This document shows positions 24,304 to 32,726 of a stretch of DNA of 33,819 nucleotides, piece after piece. The notes under the pieces are model-generated. The model did no database searches. It saw only the letters and a program-made list of their open reading frames with translations, and was not told the origin of the DNA. The DNA is from Planctomycetota bacterium (GTDB lineage: Bacteria > Planctomycetota > Planctomycetia > Pirellulales > Pirellulaceae): the NCBI GenBank assembly GCA_029259935.1, contig JAJDEH010000078.1, positions 1 through 33,819 of the forward strand. Direction: 5' to 3'. A program made the position numbers and the translations under genes. Positions within the stretch are counted from its first letter, which is position 1; every line of letters begins with the position of its first letter.

Positions 24304-24536
24304 AGGTCAACTCCTACTATTGGTACACTCTGGAAATGGGCCAAATAAACTTACCCAGAAGTATACACGGAAAAAATTGCCGCTGCGGAATACCCAACGT
24401 CAAGCTGGAATCACCCTCGGTGAAGGCCGTTCGAGGATTAACCGGCCACCGGCTTCCACACTCGCCGGGAAGCAAGATTCTTTGGAATTTCGTCAGGTTC
24501 TAGTGAGCCCATGCGTCTAATCTGGGCAAGCACCCC
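24304..24536. promoter_or_regulatory. divergent promoter region (cytochrome c cluster / ECF sigma operon)
   Basis: Both flanking genes are transcribed away from this 233-base region, so both promoters must lie here. A GGAATTT at 24484-24490 resembles an ECF -35 box but no -10 box has correct spacing. The region call rests on gene orientation only. Confidence 0.4.
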
Positions 24537-25148
24537 ATGACCGCAAGCATAACGGAAAGAATCACGGGAACCTGTCGGTTGACACACGACGAGGATGCGG
24601 AACGAGTCGCCCGTTTTCAAGCAGGCGATTCGCGGGCATTTGACGAGATTGTCGCGGTCCACCAACAGCGGATTGTCCGATTGGCTTACCGCCTGATCGG
24701 ATGGACCGACGAAGTTGACGATGTGACGCAGGACGTGTTCATTTGCGTGCTGCGGAATCTGGGTCGCTTCGATGGCCGCGCGAAGTTCTCCACATGGCTG
24801 ACAAAAATCGTCGTAAACCAATGCCGGTCCCATCTGCGTCGACGCGCGTTGCGGCTGCGCAACCTGGCCAAATTAGTCGAGCATTTCACCAACCAAAATG
24901 ATTCCGCCAATCATGAAACCACCAAACGATCGGCGGAACTTGAGCAGGAGGAGATTCGTCGAGCCGTGAGTAACCTGCCGGCCAAGTATCGAGAACCGAT
25001 TGTGTTGCGATATTTCGAGCAGCTTTCCGTGCGCGAAATTGGCGAAGTGCTGGGGCTGGCGGCCAACACGGTCGATGTGCGTATCAGTCGGGCGCGGCGC
25101 AAACTGAAGGAATCGCTTGGGCCGCGCCTTGATAAGGAGCAAACATGA
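24537..25148 (+). CDS. ECF-type RNA polymerase sigma factor
   Basis: This 203-aa protein has the normal ECF length. Region 2 spans about residues 24-105 (ARFQAGDSRAFDEIVAVHQQ, YRLIGWTDEVDDVTQDVFIC, FSTWLTKIVVNQCRSHLRRR). Region 4 spans about 135-195, with LPAKYREPIVLRYFEQLSVR and the helix-turn-helix EIGEVLGLAANTVDVRISRA. It directs RNA polymerase to a specific regulon. The stop overlaps the ATG of the next gene as ATGA, so it is translationally coupled to a membrane protein in the place where an anti-sigma factor is usually found. The start is ATG 24537; the ribosome binding site is weak (GGCAAG). Its regulon cannot be read from the window. Confidence 0.93.
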   Translation: MTASITERITGTCRLTHDEDAERVARFQAGDSRAFDEIVAVHQQRIVRLAYRLIGWTDEVDDVTQDVFICVLRNLGRFDGRAKFSTWLTKIVVNQCRSHLRRRALRLRNLAKLVEHFTNQNDSANHETTKRSAELEQEEIRRAVSNLPAKYREPIVLRYFEQLSVREIGEVLGLAANTVDVRISRARRKLKESLGPRLDKEQT

Positions 25149-25696
25149 AAGACGACCAACTTCATTCTCTGCTGCGAGCGGCCGACCGATCCATGGATCC
25201 GCCGGCCACGAAATCAAGTTCGCAGCTTGCGGCGAATGTTCGTGTTGTCGAGCAACGTCGGAGTGCGCGATTGCGTCGAGTGGGATACGCCGCGGCGTTG
25301 TTGGCGTGCTACGCGGCGGGACTCGTCACCATGAAGGGGTGGATCGAACGTACCCGCCCCGAGGCGGAAGTCGTCGCCGAACCGATTCCGGACGTTTTGG
25401 ACCCTCCAATCGTCGCCAGAGACGCGGACAGCGACCAGGCCGTGGCCCACCGCGAGGCTCAGTCCACGACGGCCAAGCTTTACCAAAAGAACAGCCTTTA
25501 CCAGTTGTTTCGGCAACTTGGACGCGACCATGAAAACAGCGGGAAGGTTCAGATTGCCCTGGATTATTATCGTCGCGCTTTGGACTCGGCCACGGAAGAA
25601 GAACTCGCCATTGCGTACGGCGAGGATAGCTGGTTGCTGATGTCGCTCAAAAAGGACCGGCAAGATTCCTTCATCTCAACTACGTCATCAACATAA
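25145..25696 (+). CDS. single-TM protein, probable anti-sigma factor partner
   Basis: This 183-aa protein has an N-terminal cytosolic segment of about 45 residues, one TM segment at about 47-64 (VGYAAALLACYAAGLVTM) and an outer part ending in a TPR-like helix pair (QLFRQLGRDHENSGKVQIAL). The ATGA overlap with the sigma gene is the classical arrangement for a sigma and its anti-sigma factor. The zinc-binding HxxxCxxC motif of ZAS-type anti-sigma factors is absent. The anti-sigma role is therefore inferred from position and topology only. It is followed by a secreted coiled-coil protein 11 bases on. It may instead be a structural membrane protein of unknown role. Confidence 0.7.
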   Translation: MKDDQLHSLLRAADRSMDPPATKSSSQLAANVRVVEQRRSARLRRVGYAAALLACYAAGLVTMKGWIERTRPEAEVVAEPIPDVLDPPIVARDADSDQAVAHREAQSTTAKLYQKNSLYQLFRQLGRDHENSGKVQIALDYYRRALDSATEEELAIAYGEDSWLLMSLKKDRQDSFISTTSST

Positions 25697-25707
25697 GGAA
25701 AATCAAT

Positions 25708-26571
25708 ATGAAGATGAGTTCGTTAAACCGATGCGCTTGTGGACTGATCGGCGGATGGCTTTCGTTGCTCGCGCTGTTGGCGTTGCCAAGCCACTCGCTG
25801 GGGCAAGCCGTCCAAAGCAAACCAAAAAAAGAGACGAAAACAGCGACAGCCGACAGCCTGGAAGAAATGTTGGCGATCGCGCTCCAGCATAACCCCGACA
25901 TTCAAGCGGCCAAGGCGAAGTTGCAGGCCGCCGAAGCCGAGTTGGATCGCACCCGATTGGGGGTCGTACGAAACGTAACGGCGTATCGGGCAACTCTGCT
26001 GGGGCACAAAATCGAAATCTCCTCCATCGAAGCGGATATTCAACTCCAGGCCGCGGAATTCAAACGAATGGCGCAGCTCGCCGAGAGCCGAGCCATTTCG
26101 CAAAAGGAGCTACGGACCGCGGAATTCCAACTAAGGACAGCTCGAAACAAACTCGCCCTGGCAAGAGCCAAGTTGATTGAGATTCAGGCCGAGATGCCGT
26201 TCTTGCTCGGCAGACGATCCGAGCGGCACGCGCATCAAGACGATACCGGCAAAGAGCGGGCGCGAAAGATGCTGGAAATCGCTCGCACGGGGTTTGAGTT
26301 GAAAGTGAAAATGATGCAGGCGGGCGAAGCGTCGGATCTGAGCGCGATGTACGACTGGTCGCGGCGGTGGATGGAAGCGGAGCGCGCCGTCAGCCAATCA
26401 CGTTCGGACCAGGTTGCGACAATTGCATCTCATTTGGATCGCATGAAGCACTTCCAAGAGCTTGTACTGGCGAGTTATAAACAAGCCGAGGTAGGCCAAG
26501 ACCAAGTCATTGCTTACCAGTTCTACGTGGCGGAAGCCGAACTGTGGCTGTCGCAAGCCAAAGACCCGTAG
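25708..26571 (+). CDS. secreted coiled-coil protein, TolC-like
   Basis: This 287-aa protein has a signal peptide (SLLALLALPSHSLGQA, cleavage near residue 33). After a short linker comes a segment like the TolC/outer membrane efflux repeat (LEEMLAIALQHNPDIQAAKA). Long amphipathic helices follow, including IEADIQLQAAEFKRMAQLAE and FQLRTARNKLALARAKLIEI. It is well short of a full TolC protomer of about 420-480 residues and shows no clear beta-barrel strands, so it may be a periplasmic coiled-coil relative or a truncated form. ATG 25708 has AAGGA eight bases upstream. It is third in the sigma operon and could be the sensor-side partner. A 254-base hairpin array begins 11 bases after its stop. Confidence 0.8.
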   Translation: MKMSSLNRCACGLIGGWLSLLALLALPSHSLGQAVQSKPKKETKTATADSLEEMLAIALQHNPDIQAAKAKLQAAEAELDRTRLGVVRNVTAYRATLLGHKIEISSIEADIQLQAAEFKRMAQLAESRAISQKELRTAEFQLRTARNKLALARAKLIEIQAEMPFLLGRRSERHAHQDDTGKERARKMLEIARTGFELKVKMMQAGEASDLSAMYDWSRRWMEAERAVSQSRSDQVATIASHLDRMKHFQELVLASYKQAEVGQDQVIAYQFYVAEAELWLSQAKDP

Positions 26572-27042
26572 ACAGCCGACCGTTGACATCCGCAATGCTT
26601 GGAAGAGCCGTGAAAACGGCGGCAGCATGTAGCTGTGGGTGTCAGCCCGCAGGTAGAGGAAAGATCCTTCGTCAAGCCGCGATAGCGGCGGCAGCAGTTG
26701 AGGCATGTTGCTCGATTCTTTGTCCTGTCGCCGCTTTCGCGGCTCGGTTCTTTACGACTGCTTATCCGCCGGTTCACGCTGGCGGCTATCTGCTGGCCGC
26801 CGTTTTCACGGCTTTTCCTCATGTTGCGGATGTCAATCACGAGCCCGCCAGAAAAAGTTGCCGCACACGCCTTTCGCGTACATTTGTGCCGTGGGCAGGT
26901 TGATGATAGCCTTAGTAGAACCCGCCCACCGTTGGAAGGTTGAAGCATCGGTTTTCTGTCGCCAGAGGCCGATGGCATCCGAAAACTCCCGACCCGCGGA
27001 TGATGCGTCCCGCCCAATACTCTCACCGCCCGGAGAACTCAC
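26572..27042 (+). other. intergenic region between the sigma operon and the DUF1501 operon
   Basis: This 471-base gap is mostly filled by the hairpin array. The remaining 206 bases after 26836 should contain the promoter of the DUF1501 operon, but no promoter boxes could be assigned. Open frames here are by-products of the repeat. Confidence 0.5.
26583..26836. repeat. 254-base inverted element made of six hairpins
   Basis: The ends are perfect 12-base inverted repeats TTGACATCCGCA (26583-26594, and its complement at 26825-26836). Left-arm hairpins are GCCGT-GAAA-ACGGC (26607-26620), CTGTGGG/CCCGCAG (26633-26652) and GCCGC-GATA-GCGGC (26676-26689). The right arm carries the same series in reverse on the other strand: 26730-26743 with a GAAA loop, 26766-26785, and 26799-26812 identical in sequence to the first. 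It resembles a BIME or MITE-type non-coding mobile or transcript-folding element. It lies 11 bases after the TolC-like gene. Confidence 0.8.
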
Positions 27043-28488
27043 ATGCTCCCGATGGAAGAACAGATTCAGGCGATGACTCGGCGTCACTTCTTTGGCCGCT
27101 CGGCATTGGGCCTGGGCACTGCCGCGCTGGCTTCGTTATTGCCCGGTCAGTCGAGTCACGCGGCTGGCGGGATGCCTGGCCTGCCGCACTTCGCGCCCAA
27201 GGCCAAGCGGGCGATCTATCTGTTCATGGCCGGCGCGCCGTGCCAGATGGACTTGTTCGATCATAAACCTCGGATGGCCGAGATGTTCGACAAGGACTTG
27301 CCCGATTCGGTCCGCATGGGACAACGGCTGACCACGATGACCTCGGGCCAAAAGCGATTCCCGTTGGCGCCGTCGAAATTCAAATTCAATCAGCACGGCA
27401 AAAGCGGCGCCTGGGTCAGCGAACTGCTGCCGTACACGTCGCGAGTGGTGGATGACTTGGCGATCGTCAAATCAGTTCACACCGAAGCCATCAATCATGA
27501 TCCGGCGATTACTTATATTTGCACGGGCCACCAGTTGCCCGGTCGGGCCAGCCTGGGTGCGTGGCTCAGCTACGGACTAGGCTCGCTGAACGAAGATCTG
27601 CCGGCCTTCGCGGTGATGACGCCTTCATGGACCGGACGCAAACAAGCTCAAGCACTATTCAGCCGCTTGTGGGGTGCCGGGTTCTTGCCTAGCCGCCATC
27701 AGGGTGTTTCTCTGCGCAGCAGCGGCGACCCGGTGCTGTTCTTGTCGAATCCCCCTGGAGTCAGCAAGGAAACCCGCCGCCGCATGCTCGACCGGCTCGC
27801 CAAATTCAACCAGCGCACGTTTGAAAAATTCGGCGACCCCGAAACGCAAACTCGCACCGAACAAGGCGAAATGGCGTTTCGCATGCAAGCCTCGGTGCCC
27901 GAGCTGACGAATATCGCCGACGAACCGAAACACATCTTGGATATGTACGGCCCCGATGCGCAAAAGCCGGGAACGTTTGGTTACAGCGCGCTAATGGCCA
28001 GACGGATGGCGGAACGCGGCGTGCGATTCGTGCAGATCTTTCATCGTGGCTGGGATCAACATGGCAACGTGGGCGGCGATCTGCCCAATCAATGCCGAGA
28101 TATCGATCAGCCTTGCTGGGCGCTGATTGAAGATCTCAAGAAGCGAGGCTTGTTGGAAGATACGCTGGTCGTATGGGGCGGCGAATTTGGCCGCACGATT
28201 TATAGTCAAGGCAAGCTGACCAAGGACAACTACGGACGCGATCACCATCCGCGTTGTTTCACGGTTTGGATGGCCGGCGGTGGCATCAAGCCGGGTGTCG
28301 TGTACGGCGAGACCGACGACTTCAGCTACAACATCGTCGAAAATCCGGTGCATATCAACGACTTGAATGCCACGATCCTGCATTGCCTTGGCATCGATCA
28401 CCGCCGCCTGTCTTTCAAGTTTCAAGGATTAGACATGAGGCTGACGGGCGTGGAGGACCACAGCCCCGTGCAGGGAATCTTGGCCTAG
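27043..28488 (+). CDS. DUF1501 family protein, first copy
   Basis: This 481-aa protein has a Tat-type leader, [17 protein letters not shown], with Arg13-Arg14. The DUF1501 fold is related to the alkaline phosphatase/sulfatase superfamily. Typical segments are [60 protein letters not shown] and [19 protein letters not shown]. The function of DUF1501 proteins is not established; they usually accompany DUF1549/DUF1553 proteins in planctomycetes. ATG 27043 is supported by GGAG seven bases upstream. The next gene starts ten bases after its stop. It is a paralogue of the third gene of the operon, with the same motif order and DHHxRCFTxWMAGGGI signature. Confidence 0.93.
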   Translation: MLPMEEQIQAMTRRHFFGRSALGLGTAALASLLPGQSSHAAGGMPGLPHFAPKAKRAIYLFMAGAPCQMDLFDHKPRMAEMFDKDLPDSVRMGQRLTTMTSGQKRFPLAPSKFKFNQHGKSGAWVSELLPYTSRVVDDLAIVKSVHTEAINHDPAITYICTGHQLPGRASLGAWLSYGLGSLNEDLPAFAVMTPSWTGRKQAQALFSRLWGAGFLPSRHQGVSLRSSGDPVLFLSNPPGVSKETRRRMLDRLAKFNQRTFEKFGDPETQTRTEQGEMAFRMQASVPELTNIADEPKHILDMYGPDAQKPGTFGYSALMARRMAERGVRFVQIFHRGWDQHGNVGGDLPNQCRDIDQPCWALIEDLKKRGLLEDTLVVWGGEFGRTIYSQGKLTKDNYGRDHHPRCFTVWMAGGGIKPGVVYGETDDFSYNIVENPVHINDLNATILHCLGIDHRRLSFKFQGLDMRLTGVEDHSPVQGILA

Positions 28489-28492
28489 AGGA
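28488..28492 (+). promoter_or_regulatory. ribosome binding site deciding a GTG start
   Basis: GAGGA overlaps the stop codon of the first DUF1501 gene and lies six bases before GTG 28499. This favours GTG 28499 over ATG 28514 for the DUF1549/DUF1553 gene. Confidence 0.6.
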
Positions 28493-28498
28493 ACAACC

Positions 28499-31006
28499 GT
28501 GTTCAGAACATCAATGAAGCGATTCACCATCGGTTGCGCGGGGCTCTTGGGCGTCTTGATTGGTTCAACGGCCGTCGCCAAGGAAGTGAGCTTCAATCGA
28601 GATGTGCGCCCGATTCTTTCCGACAAATGCTTTGCTTGTCATGGACCGGATTCCAATGCTCGAAAGGCCGACTTGCGTCTCGATCTCCGCGACTCGGCGC
28701 TGACGGTGATTGAACCGGGCAAGATCGACGAAAGTGAATTGATCCACCGCATCACGGCCAGCGACCCCGATGAAGTGATGCCACCCGTCAAGTTTCACAA
28801 GAAGATCAGCAAGCAGGAAGTTGGCATTCTTCGCGATTGGGTCGAGCAAGGCGCGCCGTATGAATCGCATTGGTCCTTTATTCCGCTGGCCGCCGTCACG
28901 CCTCCGCAGGTTCAATCCGGTGACGTTTTCAACGCCATCGATCAGTTCGTGTTGGCCCGTTTGCAGAACGCGGGCCTTAATCCGGCTTCGCAGGCCGATC
29001 GCCGCACGCTGATTCGACGCGTGACGCTCGACTTGACCGGCTTGCCGCCCACGCCGGCCGAGGTCGACGATTTCGTCAACGACTCCGACCCGCTAGATGT
29101 TGCCTACGGAAAAGTCGTCGATCGGCTGCTCAAGTCGGCCCGATATGGCGAGCACATGGCGTACTCGTGGCTGGACGCCGCCCGCTACGCCGACAGCGAC
29201 GGCTATGAAAGCGATCCGCTGCGCAACATGTGGCCTTGGCGCGATTGGGTCGTGTGGGCTTTGAACAGCAACATGCCTTACGATCGGTTCATCATCGAGC
29301 AACTGGCCGGCGACATGCTGCCCGGCGCGACGATGCGGCAAAAGCTGGCCACCGGTTTCAATCGCAATCACCGCTTGAATAACGAAGGCGGCATCCTTCC
29401 CGAAGAATGGCTGGTCGAATACGTCGCCGATCGGGCGGAAACGACGGCCACGGTGTTTATGGGACTCACTTGGGGATGCGCCCGCTGTCACGACCACAAA
29501 TACGATCCCATTTCGCAGACCGATTACTACAGTTTGTTTGCGTTCTTTCACAAACTGCCGGAACAAGGCTCGGCCCGCGGCGACCGCAATGCGGAACCGA
29601 TGATGCACTCGCCGCCGCTGCCCAAAATTGAAGAGTACGAGGCCAATCAAAAGGCGCTGGCCCCGCTGAAAGCCGAACAAAGCACGCTGGCCGCCGCGCA
29701 GCAATTCACGGCTCAGCTTAAGGAGTGGATCGTTCAGCTTGACGACGCCCAACGGAAGAAACTGCCGAAGGAAATCGCGCCGGTCGCCCCGGACAAGTGG
29801 AACGCCAAGCAGAAGGCGGCCGCCCGAGACTATTTCCTTAAGAACGTGCACCAAGAAACGGCAACGCTGCAAAAGCAGATCGCGGTTTGGGAAAAGCGAC
29901 AAGCCGCATTGTTGAAAGCGGGTGCCAAGGTGATGGTCATGGCCGACATGGCCCAGCCTCGCAAGACGCACGTGCTGATTCGCGGCGCTTACGATCGGCC
30001 GGGCGAGGAGGTTGCCGCCGAAACGCCATCGTGGCTGCCACCGATGAAGAAGTCCGCGCCGCGAAATCGTCTTGGCTTGGCACAGTGGCTGGTCGATCCC
30101 CAACATCCGCTGACGGCCCGCGTTGCCGTCAATCGGATTTGGACGCATCATTTTGGCGCGGGCCTGGTGAAGACTCCGGAAGATTTTGGATCGCAAGGCG
30201 AATCGCCGTCGCATCCCGCGCTGCTGGATTATCTGGCCGCCAGCTTCATCGAATCCGGCTGGGACGTGAAGGGCCTGCATAAGCTGATTGTGATGAGCCG
30301 GTCGTATCGCCAGTCGTCAGGCATGTCGCAAGAGTTGCTTGCTCGCGATCCGGAAAATCGATTGCTGGCTCGCGGGCCCAGAGAACGCCTCGCTGCGGCG
30401 GTGATTCGAGATCAGGCGTTATTCCTCGGCGGCTTGCTGGTCGAAGAGATGGGCGGTCCGGCGGTCAAGCCTTATCAGCCCGACGGACTGTGGCGGGAAA
30501 TTATCAAAGGGGGCCCAACCTATAAACGCGACACCGGCAGCAAACTTTATCGCCGCAGCCTGTATTCGTTGTGGCGACGAGCGGTCAAGCCGCCGCTGAT
30601 GATGCTGCTGGACGCCAACGAGCGAGACACTTGCCGCGTCAGCCAAAAACGAACGAACACGCCGCTGCAGGCGCTGCTGTTGTTGAACGACGTCGTGTTC
30701 GTGGAAGCGGCTCGCGGGATGGGCAGCCGCATGATGCTAGAAGGTGGCACGACCGAGCCGGAGCGAATCACATGGGGCATGCGACTGGCTACCTCACGGC
30801 CGCCGACAAGCGAAGAATTGAAAATTCTGCAGGAAGAACTCACCAGCTACCGTCAGTCCTTTCAAGCAAATGCCGTCGCGGCCAAAGCGCTGGTCAATAT
30901 CGGTGAGTCCAAACCGAACGAAACACTGGCGGTCGACGAATTGGCGGCGTACACGGCGCTGGCCCGCTTGTTGCTCAATCTCGACGAGACGATCACGAAG
31001 GAATAG
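28499..31006 (+). CDS. PSCyt1-DUF1549-DUF1553 secreted cytochrome-type protein
   Basis: This 835-aa exported protein has a leader (IGCAGLLGVLIGSTAVA) and then a cytochrome c-like PSCyt1 domain with a CxxCH heme motif (Cys44, Cys47, His48 in LSDKCFACHGPD). DUF1549 spans about residues 145-355 and includes a second CxxCH (Cys327, Cys330, His331 in WGCARCHDHKYDP). DUF1553 spans about 520-755 (LAQWLVDPQHPLTARVAVNR, HHFGAGLVKTPEDFG, MSRSYRQSS, NTPLQALLLLNDVVFVEAA). The middle, about 380-480, is a helical, Lys/Gln/Ala-rich segment. The family is abundant in Planctomycetes, and roles in polymer breakdown coupled to redox have been suggested but not proven. The GTG start is set by GAGGA at 28488. It lies between two DUF1501 genes with gaps of 10 and 4 bases. 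Confidence 0.94.
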   Translation: MFRTSMKRFTIGCAGLLGVLIGSTAVAKEVSFNRDVRPILSDKCFACHGPDSNARKADLRLDLRDSALTVIEPGKIDESELIHRITASDPDEVMPPVKFHKKISKQEVGILRDWVEQGAPYESHWSFIPLAAVTPPQVQSGDVFNAIDQFVLARLQNAGLNPASQADRRTLIRRVTLDLTGLPPTPAEVDDFVNDSDPLDVAYGKVVDRLLKSARYGEHMAYSWLDAARYADSDGYESDPLRNMWPWRDWVVWALNSNMPYDRFIIEQLAGDMLPGATMRQKLATGFNRNHRLNNEGGILPEEWLVEYVADRAETTATVFMGLTWGCARCHDHKYDPISQTDYYSLFAFFHKLPEQGSARGDRNAEPMMHSPPLPKIEEYEANQKALAPLKAEQSTLAAAQQFTAQLKEWIVQLDDAQRKKLPKEIAPVAPDKWNAKQKAAARDYFLKNVHQETATLQKQIAVWEKRQAALLKAGAKVMVMADMAQPRKTHVLIRGAYDRPGEEVAAETPSWLPPMKKSAPRNRLGLAQWLVDPQHPLTARVAVNRIWTHHFGAGLVKTPEDFGSQGESPSHPALLDYLAASFIESGWDVKGLHKLIVMSRSYRQSSGMSQELLARDPENRLLARGPRERLAAAVIRDQALFLGGLLVEEMGGPAVKPYQPDGLWREIIKGGPTYKRDTGSKLYRRSLYSLWRRAVKPPLMMLLDANERDTCRVSQKRTNTPLQALLLLNDVVFVEAARGMGSRMMLEGGTTEPERITWGMRLATSRPPTSEELKILQEELTSYRQSFQANAVAAKALVNIGESKPNETLAVDELAAYTALARLLLNLDETITKE

Positions 31007-31010
31007 CCGT

Positions 31011-32480
31011 ATGAACTCCGCCGATGAACTCATCCGCTTGGAAAAGCGGCGGCATTTTCTGAAGTCCAGCGCGCTCAATGTGGGCGCGGCGGCATTGGCG
31101 AGTCTACTGGGAAAGCCGCTTGCACACGGAGCAGCACCTACCGGCAAACGCAATGCCATCGGAGGCATCGAGGGCATCCAGGCCATCGCCCCCAAGGCCA
31201 AACGGGTCATCTATCTGTTTCAGTCCGGTGGTCCGTCACACGCCGACCTTTACGATTACAAGCCGCATTTGAAAAATCAGTTCGGCCAAAACTTGCCCGA
31301 CAGCATTCGCATGGGCCAGCGGCTGACCGGCTTTACCAAGAATCAAAAAACGCTGCCCGTGGTCCCCACGAAGTTCCACTTCAAACAGCATGGCGACAGC
31401 GGTGCTTGGCTGTGTGAACATCTAGCCCCGCTGGGCAGTGTCGTCGACGAAATTTGCTTCATCAAATCGGTTTACAGCGAGGCGATCAATCACGACCCGG
31501 CTCGCACGCTCATACAAACTGGCGCCCAGTTGGCGGGCCGCCCGAGCATGGGCACTTGGGTCACCTACGGCTTGGGCAGCCAGTGCCGCGACTTGCCCGC
31601 CTTCATGGTGCTGACTTCGATCGGCAGTTGCAAACGGACCCCGCAGCCTGTTTCCGGGCGGCTGTGGGAAAGCGGCTTTCTTCCTTCTCAGTATCAAGGT
31701 GTCAAACTGCAGTCGGTGGGCGACCCGATTCTGTACGTTTCCAACCCACAAGGTGTTGACCAAGCAATTCAAGGCAGAACGTTGAGCGCGCTGTCGCGGT
31801 TGAACGGAATCAAGGCCGCTCAGCTTGGCGATCCGGAGATTGACGCGCGGACTCGGCAATACGAATTGGCGTTTCGCATGCAAACCTCGGTTCCCGAATT
31901 GACGAACATCGCCGATGAACCCGAATCCACCTTTGGGCTTTACGGCGACGGGGCCCGCAAACGGGGCACGTTCGCCGCCAACTGCCTGTTGGCGCGACGG
32001 ATGGCCGAACGAGGCGTGCGCTTCATTCAGCTTTATCACGTCGGCTGGGACCATCATCAAAACATCCCGCGGGATTTGCCGCTGATGTGCCAAGACGTGG
32101 CCCAGCCGACAGCCGCATTGTTGATGGATCTCAAGCAGCGCGGATTGCTCGACGATACTTTGGTCATCTGGGGAGGCGAATTTGGCCGGACCATTTTCAG
32201 CCAAGGCAAGATGACCAAAGAGGTCTACGGGCGCGATCATCATGGCCGTTGCTTCACGATGTGGATGGCGGGCGGCGGCATTCGCGGCGGCATGACCTAC
32301 GGCCAGTCGGACGATTACGCTTATGGCGTCGCGGAGAATCCGGTCCACATTCACGACCTGCAAGCGACGATTCTTCATCTGCTGGGCATCCGCCACACGC
32401 AGCTTACCTACCGTTTCCAAGGCCGCGAATTTCGCCTTACCGATGTGCATGGCAATGTAGTTCAGGATATTTTGGCGTAG
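31011..32480 (+). CDS. DUF1501 family protein, second copy
   Basis: This 489-aa protein has a twin-arginine leader, EKRRHFLKSSALNVGAAAL, with Arg13-Arg14. The family segments are [60 protein letters not shown] and DHHGRCFTMWMAGGGIRGG. ATG 31011 is preferred because AAGGA lies eight bases upstream and the gene then starts four bases after the previous stop; an open frame back to 30870 would overlap that gene. It pairs with the preceding DUF1549/DUF1553 protein, the usual partner. With the first DUF1501 gene this makes a three-gene unit of two paralogues around one partner. An inverted repeat begins about 60 bases after its stop. Confidence 0.93.
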   Translation: MNSADELIRLEKRRHFLKSSALNVGAAALASLLGKPLAHGAAPTGKRNAIGGIEGIQAIAPKAKRVIYLFQSGGPSHADLYDYKPHLKNQFGQNLPDSIRMGQRLTGFTKNQKTLPVVPTKFHFKQHGDSGAWLCEHLAPLGSVVDEICFIKSVYSEAINHDPARTLIQTGAQLAGRPSMGTWVTYGLGSQCRDLPAFMVLTSIGSCKRTPQPVSGRLWESGFLPSQYQGVKLQSVGDPILYVSNPQGVDQAIQGRTLSALSRLNGIKAAQLGDPEIDARTRQYELAFRMQTSVPELTNIADEPESTFGLYGDGARKRGTFAANCLLARRMAERGVRFIQLYHVGWDHHQNIPRDLPLMCQDVAQPTAALLMDLKQRGLLDDTLVIWGGEFGRTIFSQGKMTKEVYGRDHHGRCFTMWMAGGGIRGGMTYGQSDDYAYGVAENPVHIHDLQATILHLLGIRHTQLTYRFQGREFRLTDVHGNVVQDILA

Positions 32481-32542
32481 GGCGGTCTTAGACTCGGCGA
32501 GCGGGGTGCGTTAGCTCCCCGGTATCTTCGGAGTTCGACGAT

Positions 32543-32616
<74 letters not shown>

Positions 32617-32726
32617 TCGCTCGTCGGCCGCATGTTTGACGCGGTGCATCGTGTCAAGCAAACTGGGCATGCACATTTCGTGCTTTCCGTGACGATCCTG
32701 GGCATGTTTCCGAGAGGAATTGAACG

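Noticed and set aside
24484..24519. ECF-type promoter (GGAATTT ... CGTCTA)
   Set aside because: The spacing between the two boxes is 23 bases, well above the 16-17 typical for ECF promoters.
26544..27076. several 80-167 codon frames on both strands
   Set aside because: They are open only because of the GC-rich inverted hairpin array and show its repeats translated.
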